Assembly (NCBI RefSeq): GCF_001418005.1
Contig: NZ_LIOL01000005.1
Location: forward strand, 1 to 64,000
Direction of reading: 5' to 3'
DNA: 64,000 nt
Origin: Chelatococcus sambhunathii
GTDB lineage: Bacteria > Pseudomonadota > Alphaproteobacteria > Rhizobiales > Beijerinckiaceae
The translations under genes and the position numbers were made by a program. Shown here one piece after another: positions 45,101-52,651 of this stretch. Under the pieces are notes generated by a model. That model was not told the origin of the DNA. It was given only the letters and a program-made list of their open reading frames with translations, and did not search any database. How positions within the stretch are numbered: the first letter of the stretch is position 1; the number at the start of each line of letters is the position of its first letter.

Positions 45101-46144
45101 ATGGACGGCGCAGGGGGCAGGGAGATCGAGGAGGAGGCGGCCCGCCGCTCCGGGCGCTGGCTGGTGCCGGCGCTCGTCGTCATCCTCCTCGTCCTGTGCG
45201 TCCTGTCGCTGATGCTCGGCCCGGCGCGGCTCACGCCAGCCACGGTGATCGAGGGCCTCCTCGGCGACAGCGGTGGTGCGGGCGTCGTCGTGCGCGACAT
45301 CCGCCTGCCGCGCACCCTGCTCGCCGTCATCATCGGCGCGACGCTCGGCCTTGCGGGCGCCGCCTTGCAAGGTCTGCTGCGCAACCCGCTCGCCGCACCC
45401 TCCGTCTTCGGTGCGCCGCAGGCGGCGGCGCTCGGAGCCGTCGTCGTCATCTATTTCGGCTATGCGGAGGTTTATTCGCCCGCCCTGCCGCTCGCCGCCA
45501 TCGCCGCCTCCTTCCTGTCGGTGCTCGTCGTCATCCTCATCGCCGGTGAGGGTGCGAGCCTCGTCGTCCTCGTCCTTGCGGGGCTTGCCATCTCTAGCCT
45601 CGCCGGGGCGGCCACCTCGCTCGCCATCAGCCTGTCGCCCAACGCCTTCGCCGTCACCGAGATCGTCTTCTGGCTCATGGGCTCGCTGGAGGACCGAACC
45701 ATGCGCCACGTCGCGCTCGTGGCGCCCTTCGCGCTTCTCGGGGCCGCGCTCCTCCTCTCCCAGGGTGGGGCGCTGCGCACGCTGGCGCTCGGCGAGGAAG
45801 CCGCCCGCAGCCTCGGCATCGACGTGCGCCTGCTGCGCCTTGCGGTCGTCACCGGGGTGGCCGTCGGCGTCGGCGCGAGCGTAGCGGTCGCCGGCACCAT
45901 CGGCTTCATCGGCCTCGTCGCCCCGCACATCGTGCGCCCGCTCGTCGGTCATGACCCGGGCCGCACGCTCGTGCCGGCAGCGCTCGCCGGGGCGGTGCTG
46001 CTGACTGCGGCCGATTGCGCCGTGCGTGTCATCCCCTCCGCCACCGAGGTCAAGCTCGGCGTGCTCACCGCCATCGTCGGCGTCCCCTTCTTCCTCTACA
46101 TCATCGTGCGCCGCCGGGCCGAGCTGACGGGAGCGCCGGCATGA
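45101..46144 (+). CDS. btuC: Cobalamin ABC transporter permease (FecCD family)
   Basis: The 347-residue inner-membrane protein has about ten helices and the FecCD signatures VRDIRLPRTLLAVIIGATLGLAG, LQGLLRNPLAAPSVFG, LGEEAARSLGIDV and FIGLVAPHIVRPLVGHDP. It forms the channel for B12 from the btuF protein. It starts four bases after btuB and overlaps the ATPase gene by ATGA. Neighbours fix the substrate as cobalamin rather than a siderophore. Confidence 0.94.
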   Translation: MDGAGGREIEEEAARRSGRWLVPALVVILLVLCVLSLMLGPARLTPATVIEGLLGDSGGAGVVVRDIRLPRTLLAVIIGATLGLAGAALQGLLRNPLAAPSVFGAPQAAALGAVVVIYFGYAEVYSPALPLAAIAASFLSVLVVILIAGEGASLVVLVLAGLAISSLAGAATSLAISLSPNAFAVTEIVFWLMGSLEDRTMRHVALVAPFALLGAALLLSQGGALRTLALGEEAARSLGIDVRLLRLAVVTGVAVGVGASVAVAGTIGFIGLVAPHIVRPLVGHDPGRTLVPAALAGAVLLTAADCAVRVIPSATEVKLGVLTAIVGVPFFLYIIVRRRAELTGAPA

Positions 46145-46932
46145 CGGGTCCCACTCTCGCCGCCCGCGCCGTCGCCGCGCGCCTCGGCGGCCGGCAGGTG
46201 CTCGCCGGCGTCGACCTGACACTTTCGCCCGGCAGCCTGACTGCCATCATCGGCCCGAACGGCGCCGGCAAGACGACATTGGTGCGGGTAATGGCCGGGC
46301 TCGTGCGGCCGGAGGTAGGCACGGTGCTCCTCGGCGAACGGCCGCTGCCGGCGCTCTCGACCCGCGAGCGGGCCCGCGCCATTGCCTATCTGCCGCAGGG
46401 TGGCACCGTCGCCTGGCCGCTGCCGGCCGCCGACGTCGTCGCCCTCGGGCGCGTGCCGCACGGCGGCGGGCCGGGAACGGGCCGGATTGATCCGGCTGTC
46501 GCCCGCGCCATGCGCGCCACCGACAGCGAGGCCTTCGCCGGACGGGCCGTCACCACCTTGTCGGGCGGCGAGCGGGCGCGCGTCCTGCTCGCCCGCGCGC
46601 TCGCCGTCGAGGCGCCGGTGCTCATCTGCGACGAGCCGGTCGCCGCGCTCGATCCGCGTCACCAGCTCGCGGTGATGGGCGTGCTCGCCGCCGAGGCCCG
46701 GAAGGGCCGCGCCGTCGCCGTCGTGATGCACGACCTCGCCCTTGCCGCGCGCCATGCCGACCGGGTTGTCATCCTCGCCGAGGGACATCTCGTCGCCGCC
46801 GGCACGCCGCACGCGGTGCTGACCCCGGCCCTGCTGGCGGAGGTCTTCGGGGTCGCCTCTCTGCGCGAGGAGCGGCCGGACGGGCTGCTCGTCCTGCCCT
46901 GGCGCCCGCTTGCGCCCGCGTCCCCTGTTTGA
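46141..46932 (+). CDS. btuD: Cobalamin ABC transporter ATP-binding protein
   Basis: The 263-residue ATPase shows Walker A IIGPNGAGKTTLVRV, Q-loop YLPQGGTVAWPL, signature TLSGGERARVLLARALA, Walker B VLICDEPVAALD and switch His in VMHDLALAA. It powers BtuC. It begins inside the btuC stop (ATGA) and ends the riboswitch-controlled operon. Confidence 0.95.
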   Translation: MTGPTLAARAVAARLGGRQVLAGVDLTLSPGSLTAIIGPNGAGKTTLVRVMAGLVRPEVGTVLLGERPLPALSTRERARAIAYLPQGGTVAWPLPAADVVALGRVPHGGGPGTGRIDPAVARAMRATDSEAFAGRAVTTLSGGERARVLLARALAVEAPVLICDEPVAALDPRHQLAVMGVLAAEARKGRAVAVVMHDLALAARHADRVVILAEGHLVAAGTPHAVLTPALLAEVFGVASLREERPDGLLVLPWRPLAPASPV

Positions 46933-46957
46933 CGACTGACGCACAACGTCATACCTC
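46929..46957 (+). promoter_or_regulatory. tetR promoter with an operator in its spacer
   Basis: TTGACG (46929-46934) and TACCTC (46952-46957) are 17 bases apart. Within the spacer lies the inverted repeat TGACG-CACAA-CGTCA (46937-46951). A 15-base palindrome between -35 and -10, about 75 bases ahead of the regulator's own start, is the classic place for TetR autorepression. The -10 box is poor. Confidence 0.55.
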
Positions 46958-47025
46958 TAATCGACATACCCCGGTCCCGAAAGGCGGGACGGAGCATTCG
47001 GTTCGAGAGAAGTCGATCATCTGCC

Positions 47026-47661
47026 ATGAAGGACGGCAGCCCAAGCCCGGACACCCGCGCGCGTATCATCGCCGCCGCCGAACAGCTCTTCCGCGACATC
47101 GGCTTCCAGAAGACGACCGTTGCCGACATCGCCAAGACGCTCTCCATGAGCCCGGCCAACGTCTACCGTTTCTTCGCCTCCAAGAAGGACATCAACGAGG
47201 CGGTGGCCGAGCGCATGACCGGCCGCAAGCGAATCCGGCTCGAAGCCGTCGCCAGCGAGCCGGGCACGGCGCGCGAGCGCATGCGCCGCCTCCTGACTGA
47301 GATGCACATCATGATGGCGGAATTCGCCGATGCCGATGCCAAGATCCAGGAGATGGTGGCCGTCGCCATCGCCGAGAGCTGGAGCGTCATCCACGACCAC
47401 ATCCGCGACATCGACACGATCATCGCCAATGTGGTGCGCGAGGGCATCGCCGAAGGCGAATTCTCGGATGTGGATCCGGAGGTGGCCGGCCCCTGCGTGC
47501 GCGCGGCGATGACACGCTTCTGCCATCCGAGCGTGCTCGTGATGTGCCGTGACATCCCGCAGCCGACCCTCGACGAGCAGATCGACTTCATCCTGGCGGC
47601 CCTCGGTGCGGGGCGGCAGGAGACCCCGCGCCGGGCCCGCGAGGCGACCCGCGCAACCTGA
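47026..47661 (+). CDS. TetR/AcrR-family transcriptional regulator
   Basis: The 211-residue protein has an N-terminal TetR helix-turn-helix (RIIAAAEQLFRDIGFQKTTVADIAKTLSMSPANVYRFF) and an all-helical ligand and dimer domain of no named subgroup. Its likely operator sits in its own promoter. No efflux genes are adjacent: btuD lies upstream and a polysaccharide gene downstream, so the regulated system may be only itself plus genes elsewhere. Confidence 0.92.
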   Translation: MKDGSPSPDTRARIIAAAEQLFRDIGFQKTTVADIAKTLSMSPANVYRFFASKKDINEAVAERMTGRKRIRLEAVASEPGTARERMRRLLTEMHIMMAEFADADAKIQEMVAVAIAESWSVIHDHIRDIDTIIANVVREGIAEGEFSDVDPEVAGPCVRAAMTRFCHPSVLVMCRDIPQPTLDEQIDFILAALGAGRQETPRRAREATRAT

Positions 47662-47753
47662 ACCGCCCGCAGCTCCCGTCGGTTCGGCGCGTTGACAAAC
47701 CGCCCCGTCAGGCTGATACCGCGCACACATCCATTCAGAACGGCTCCAGATTC

Positions 47754-49721
47754 TTGGCACAACTCCTGGCGAAGAAGACGCTGATCATTGCCCACGACCT
47801 CGGCGCGACCATCCTTGCCGTGGTCCTGGCCTTTATCGTGCGCTTCGAGGGCCCGCAGCTCGGCGAGCGCCTGGCGCTGCTGCCGCACGTCCTTGTCGTC
47901 TTCGTGCCGCTCGCCGCCGTCACCTACTGGTACTTCGGCCTCTACCGCTCGCGCTGGCGCTTCGCCTCGCTGCCCGACCTGTCGAACATCTTCAAGGCGG
48001 TCACGATCCTGGCGCTGGCACTGCTCGTCGGCGACTATGTCCTCGCCTCGTCGCGCTTCTACGGCTACTTCTTCTTCGGCAAGATCACCATCGCGCTCTA
48101 CTGGGTGCTGCAGATGTTCCTGCTCGGCGGGCCTCGGCTTGCCTGGCGCTATCTGAAATACGCCCAGTCGCGCCACAGCATCGAGCGGCAGGACGCCACC
48201 GCCTCCCTTGTCCTCGGGCGCAGCGCCGAGGTGGAGGTCGCGCTGCGGGCCATCGAGAGCGGTGCTTTCTCGAAGATCGCGGCCAAGGGCATCCTGTCGC
48301 CGCGCGAGTCTGATCTCGACCAGGCGATTCGCGGCGTGCCGGTGCTCGGCACCTTCGTCGAACTTGAGCAGGTCATCGCCGATCTCGCCGAGCGCGGGAT
48401 CAACGTGCGCCGTCTCGTGATGACGCCGAGCGCCATCAACGCCCCCGAAGCCGACGCCCTGCTCGCCCGCGCGCGGCGCCTCGGCCTGCCGCTGTCGCGG
48501 CTGCAGGGCCTTGATGAGGAAGGCCTGCGCGACCTCACCCTTGCCCCCGTCGACATCGAGGACCTGCTGCTGCGCCCGACGGTCGAGATCGACAAGGCGC
48601 GCCTCGCCCGCTTCATCCGCGGCAAGCGCGTACTCGTCACGGGCGGCGGCGGCTCCATCGGCAGCGAGATCTGCGCCCGTGTCGCCGCCTTCGGCGCCGA
48701 TGCGCTTTACGTGCTCGAGAGTTCGGAGCCGGCGCTGCATGCGGTGACCGAGCAGCTCGCCGTGCTCGACGCGCCGACGCGGATCGAGGGCGGCATCGCC
48801 GACGTGCGCGACCGCGAACGCATCGAGCATCTCTTCCGGCAGTTCGCACCCGACGTCGTCTTCCACGCCGCGGCCTTGAAGCACGTACCCTATCTGGAGC
48901 AGGACTGGAGCGAGGGCATCAAGACCAACGTCTTCGGTTCCGTCAACGTCGCCGATGCGGCAGTCGCTACCGGCGTGCGCGCGCTCGTCATGATCTCGAC
49001 CGACAAGGCCATCGAGCCGGTATCCATGCTCGGCACGACGAAGCGCCTCGCCGAGATGTATGCCCAGGCGCTCGATGCCGAGACGGCAGCGAATGGGGGC
49101 AGCGGCACGCGCCTCATCGCCGTGCGCTTCGGCAACGTCCTCGGCTCCGTCGGCTCGGTGGTACCGAAGTTCAAGGCCCAGATCGCCCGCGGTGGCCCCG
49201 TCACCGTCACCCATCCGGACATGGTCCGTTATTTCATGACGGTGCGCGAGGCCGCCGACCTGGTCCTTACCGCCGCCTCCCATGCCGATGCTGAGGGCCG
49301 CATGGCCACCGGCGCCGGCCGGCGCGCCGCCGTCTACGTCCTCAAGATGGGCCAGCCTGTCCGCATCTACGACCTCGCCCAGCGCATGATCCGACTCGCC
49401 GGCTTCGAGCCCGGCGTCGATATCGACATTGCCATCACCGGCGTGCGCCCCGGCGAGCGCCTGCATGAGATCCTCTTCGCCCGCGAGGAGCCGATGACGG
49501 AGACGGGCATCGACGGTGTCATGGCGGCCGAGCCGGTCTTCGCCGACAAGGCGCGCATCGCGGGCTGGCTGGCGCGGCTCGAGAAGGCGGCGCGCACCTA
49601 CGACCGCGCCAGCGCCGAGGCGGTGATGGCGGAGGCCATCCCCGAGTTCAGCCGCCGGCAGCCCCCAGCCGCCGCAGGCCTTCCGGTGTCGTCAGAAGCG
49701 GTCGCCAGCCGAGCGCCGTGA
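47754..49721 (+). CDS. WbpM/CapD-like UDP-sugar 4,6-dehydratase membrane protein
   Basis: The 655-residue protein has four N-terminal membrane helices (DLGATILAVVLAFIVRFEGP to about residue 125), a CoA-binding-like Rossmann region, and a C-terminal extended SDR domain: GKRVLVTGGGGSIGSEI (about 292-308), AALKHVPYLEQD, and MISTDKAIEPVSMLGTTKR with Met425 and Lys429, the MxxxK pair that replaces YxxxK in this family. It converts UDP-GlcNAc to a 4-keto-6-deoxy sugar for O-antigen or capsule. The start is TTG at 47754; no ATG is near and no strong ribosome site is seen. Its 3' end overlaps the convergent SDR gene by 74 bases. Confidence 0.92.
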   Translation: MAQLLAKKTLIIAHDLGATILAVVLAFIVRFEGPQLGERLALLPHVLVVFVPLAAVTYWYFGLYRSRWRFASLPDLSNIFKAVTILALALLVGDYVLASSRFYGYFFFGKITIALYWVLQMFLLGGPRLAWRYLKYAQSRHSIERQDATASLVLGRSAEVEVALRAIESGAFSKIAAKGILSPRESDLDQAIRGVPVLGTFVELEQVIADLAERGINVRRLVMTPSAINAPEADALLARARRLGLPLSRLQGLDEEGLRDLTLAPVDIEDLLLRPTVEIDKARLARFIRGKRVLVTGGGGSIGSEICARVAAFGADALYVLESSEPALHAVTEQLAVLDAPTRIEGGIADVRDRERIEHLFRQFAPDVVFHAAALKHVPYLEQDWSEGIKTNVFGSVNVADAAVATGVRALVMISTDKAIEPVSMLGTTKRLAEMYAQALDAETAANGGSGTRLIAVRFGNVLGSVGSVVPKFKAQIARGGPVTVTHPDMVRYFMTVREAADLVLTAASHADAEGRMATGAGRRAAVYVLKMGQPVRIYDLAQRMIRLAGFEPGVDIDIAITGVRPGERLHEILFAREEPMTETGIDGVMAAEPVFADKARIAGWLARLEKAARTYDRASAEAVMAEAIPEFSRRQPPAAAGLPVSSEAVASRAP

Positions 49722-50577
49722 GGCGGCCCGGCTCGACGACGAGCGAGCCGGCCAGACGCTCGAGCACTGCCTGGCGGCCGGCAAGCCGCAACAGCTTGGC
49801 GATCCACCGCTCGTCAATGTCGATGACCCCCGGGCGCCGTCCCATCCCGGCCCTTAGCGCCGCGATAATCTCCGCCAGCGAGACGGGTGCCGCATCGGCC
49901 ACCAGCATGGCCCCTGACAGCGGGCCGGGCTGCGCCAGCACATGGACGATAGCATCGGCAAGGTTCTCTACCGCAAGAAGCGAGCGCCGGGCGCCGAGCC
50001 CGCCGAAGGGCAACGGCAACGGCAGGCGCGCCAGCCTGACGAGGGCCCCCATGTTGCCCGCAACACCCCGACCGTAGACCAGCACGGGCCGTAGCGACAC
50101 ATGGTCGATGCCGCGCTCGGCAAGGCCGCGCTCGGCCGCGAGCTTGGAGCGGCCGTAAGGATCGACCGGGGCGGGCGAATCGTCGTCCCTGACAGTCGCC
50201 GTCGCGCTCGCTCCGCTCTGAGCGCGGACGGAGGACAGGAAGACGAAACGGCGCACGCGGCCGGCCGCGGCATCGGCCAGCGCGAGCGTCGCATCGGTAT
50301 TGACTGCCTGATAGCGCGCCTCCGCGACGCCGGGCCCCACATGGGCGATGCCGGCCCCGTGCACGATGGCGTCGACGCCGCCGAGCCCCGACGCCCAATC
50401 GACCGGCCCGGCAAGATCGCCGATGACGAAAGGCTCACTGCCGGGCGGCACGCGGCCCGCATCGCGCACGGCAGCGCGGACGGCATAGCCGGCTTCGCGC
50501 AAGCCGGCAGCCACGTGCCGGCCGACGAAGCCGGAGGCTCCGGTGAGGAGAACCGTGCCGCGCGCGCCCGTCATCAT
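49648..50577 (-). CDS. GalE-like NAD-dependent sugar-nucleotide epimerase/dehydratase
   Basis: The 309-residue extended SDR has the Rossmann motif LLTGASGFVGRHVAAGL, DAIVHGAGIAHVG, the active-site Ser in VFLSSVRAQSG and YGRSKLAAE with the Tyr and Lys. It is coupled to the upstream glycosyltransferase by ATGA (50574-50577). In similar clusters this enzyme produces the sugar moved by the WbpL/WecA-type transferase; exact substrate is unknown. Confidence 0.9.
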   Translation of the reverse strand: MMTGARGTVLLTGASGFVGRHVAAGLREAGYAVRAAVRDAGRVPPGSEPFVIGDLAGPVDWASGLGGVDAIVHGAGIAHVGPGVAEARYQAVNTDATLALADAAAGRVRRFVFLSSVRAQSGASATATVRDDDSPAPVDPYGRSKLAAERGLAERGIDHVSLRPVLVYGRGVAGNMGALVRLARLPLPLPFGGLGARRSLLAVENLADAIVHVLAQPGPLSGAMLVADAAPVSLAEIIAALRAGMGRRPGVIDIDERWIAKLLRLAGRQAVLERLAGSLVVEPGRLTALGWRPLLTTPEGLRRLGAAGG

Positions 50578-51605
50578 GCCGCGGCGATGCCAGCGCGCGG
50601 ACGCGAGAAGCGCAGCAGCACAAAACCGACGCCCGCCGCCCCGAGCGCGACGATGGCCACCTGAAGCGCCGGAGAGGTGACGCCCAGCGAAATCGCCGCC
50701 AGCACGGCAAGGAAGAGATTGAGGACCAGCACCTGGCCAACGACGGCCGGCACCGAATAGCCGTTATCGGTGGCGCGCTGGTAGAAATGGCTGCGGTGCG
50801 CCTGCCATACGCGCTCGCCGCGCGCGAGCCGCCTGAAGAGCGTCAGCGTGGCGTCGGCCAGATAGTAGAGCGGCAGGAGGACGGCGGCGGCGAGCCCGCC
50901 ATGGGCGGCGAGCACGAGCAGCAGGTAGCCGGCGATGAGCCCGATGGGCAGCGAGCCGACATCGCCGAGGAAGAGCCGGGCCACCGGCCGGTTGAAGGGC
51001 GCAAAGCCGAGGAGACCGCCAAGCAGGGCCGCCGCGAGCACGCCCTCCGCCGGTGGCAGTAGGCCGGACAGGGCGAAGGTGGTGAGCGCGGCGCACAGCG
51101 GCGCGAATTCCGCCACCGTCATCAGGTCGAGCCCGTCCATGAAATTGACGAGATTGACGAACCAGACGCCAGCGAGCACCAGCAGGGCCTGCTCGCAGCC
51201 GAGGGGTAGCCAGTCCGGCCCGATGCGTGCGACGTTCGTCGCTGCGACGACCACGAGACCGACAGCGGCGAACTGCGCGCCGAGGCGCGGCAGCACGGGC
51301 AGCGGGCGCATGTCGTCGAAGGCGCCAAGCCCCGCGAGCACGATGGCTGCTATTGCGACGGCGAGGAGCGCGGCACCGCCACCGGCACCAAGCGGCGGCA
51401 GGCCGATCGCGAAGGCCACCGCACCGGCCGCGAGCGCGGCACCGAGCACGGCGATGCCCCCGCCCTGCGGCGTCGGGATGCGATGGCTCGAGCGCGCGTT
51501 GGGCCGCGCCAGCGCATAACGCTGCAGCAGCGGGCGCAGCAGGATGATGGCGAGCCCTGCCAGCAGGGCGGCGCCGAGGCAGGTGGTGGCGAACAGCGCC
51601 GTCAC
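50574..51605 (-). CDS. WecA/WbpL-like polyprenyl-phosphate sugar-1-phosphate transferase (GT4, MraY family)
   Basis: This 343-residue integral membrane enzyme with about ten helices places the first sugar phosphate on undecaprenyl phosphate. Motifs are RSSHRIPTPQGGGIAVLG, AFDDMRPLPVLPRLGAQF with the metal-binding DD pair, NLVNFMDGLD, RLFLGDVGSLPIGL and WQAHRSHFYQRATDNG. It initiates O-antigen or exopolysaccharide synthesis together with the SDR and the WbpM-like gene. Confidence 0.92.
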   Translation of the reverse strand: MTALFATTCLGAALLAGLAIILLRPLLQRYALARPNARSSHRIPTPQGGGIAVLGAALAAGAVAFAIGLPPLGAGGGAALLAVAIAAIVLAGLGAFDDMRPLPVLPRLGAQFAAVGLVVVAATNVARIGPDWLPLGCEQALLVLAGVWFVNLVNFMDGLDLMTVAEFAPLCAALTTFALSGLLPPAEGVLAAALLGGLLGFAPFNRPVARLFLGDVGSLPIGLIAGYLLLVLAAHGGLAAAVLLPLYYLADATLTLFRRLARGERVWQAHRSHFYQRATDNGYSVPAVVGQVLVLNLFLAVLAAISLGVTSPALQVAIVALGAAGVGFVLLRFSRPRAGIAAA

Positions 51606-51707
51606 GTCGCGCTCCGGATGACGAACCGATCCCGCTCTCCGGCGGGCGGCGCGACAATAGCCGATGGTGCCACAGCCGCAAGCGGCGAGGCTGTCGTGCG
51701 GTCGCGA

Positions 51708-52580
51708 TCAGGCGGCTACGCGCGCGGCGGCGAGGTGAACCTCCTGCCCCTCGCGCGCGACGAACGAACCGGGCAGCATGGCGGCGAGGCGCCGCTCCAT
51801 GTCGGCGAGATCGGCATCCGTGTGCCAGGGATGCACGTGGAAGGCCGCGAGCCGGCCGACGCCGGCCGCCCGGCAGAGCGCGACGCCCGCATCGCAGGTC
51901 GAGTGGCCCCAGCCGCGGCAGCGGCAATATTCCGCTTCCGTATACATGGCGTCGTAGATGACGAGGTCGGCGTTGCGCACGAAAGCGAGCAGTTCCTCGT
52001 GCGGCCAGGGGCCGAGCTCGTCGTGCTCGATGTCGCTGACGTAGCAGACGGCCCGCCCGCCGTGGTCGAAGCGATAGGCGGTGGCGCCGGAGGGATGCTG
52101 CAGCGGGCACGTGCGGACCCTGAGCCCATCGTCGAAGGTCAGCGTCTCACCGGCATGGAAGCCGACGTGCTCAATCGTCGCCGGCAACTGGGCGAGCGTC
52201 ACTGGGAAGAGCGGCGGCGCAAACAGCCGGTTGAGCGCCGCCTCGGCACTCTCGCCGCCGAGATTGCCGCAGTGCAGCCGCAGCGTCGTGCCCTTCATCA
52301 AAGCCGGCCGGAAGAAGGGCAGACCGATGACATGGTCGAGATGAAGGTGGCTCAGAAGCAGGTCGATGTGCGCCGGAGCATCGGCGCCGAGCGTCTGTCC
52401 GAGGCGGGTGATGCCCGTGCCGGCGTCGATGACAAACAGCCGCTCACCACAACGTACCTCGACGCAGGCCGTATGACCGCCGAACGTGCATACGTCCGGC
52501 CCCGACACGGGATGCGAGCCCCGGACGCCCCAGAAGCGGACGCTGAGATCACTCTCCGTCGGTTTCTTGTCCATAGCCAT
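51708..52580 (-). CDS. MBL-fold metallo-hydrolase
   Basis: The 290-residue protein has the metallo-beta-lactamase fold: FWGVRGSHPVSGPD at the N terminus, VIDAGTGITRLG, the metal site LLLSHLHLDHVIGLPFF (about 74-90), CYVSDIEHDE, LVIYDAMYTEAEY and FHVHPWHTD. This VRGS start and TEAEY end mark the subgroup near cyclic-nucleotide phosphodiesterase-like and RNase Z-like proteins found next to response regulators. The substrate is unknown. A start at 52574 is equally possible. Confidence 0.88.
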   Translation of the reverse strand: MAMDKKPTESDLSVRFWGVRGSHPVSGPDVCTFGGHTACVEVRCGERLFVIDAGTGITRLGQTLGADAPAHIDLLLSHLHLDHVIGLPFFRPALMKGTTLRLHCGNLGGESAEAALNRLFAPPLFPVTLAQLPATIEHVGFHAGETLTFDDGLRVRTCPLQHPSGATAYRFDHGGRAVCYVSDIEHDELGPWPHEELLAFVRNADLVIYDAMYTEAEYCRCRGWGHSTCDAGVALCRAAGVGRLAAFHVHPWHTDADLADMERRLAAMLPGSFVAREGQEVHLAAARVAA

Positions 52581-52651
52581 CCATCATCTCTACCTTAGAA
52601 AAACCGCAAACGACGTGCGCTAGCGCACATGCAAGTCACGATTCGGGAGAG

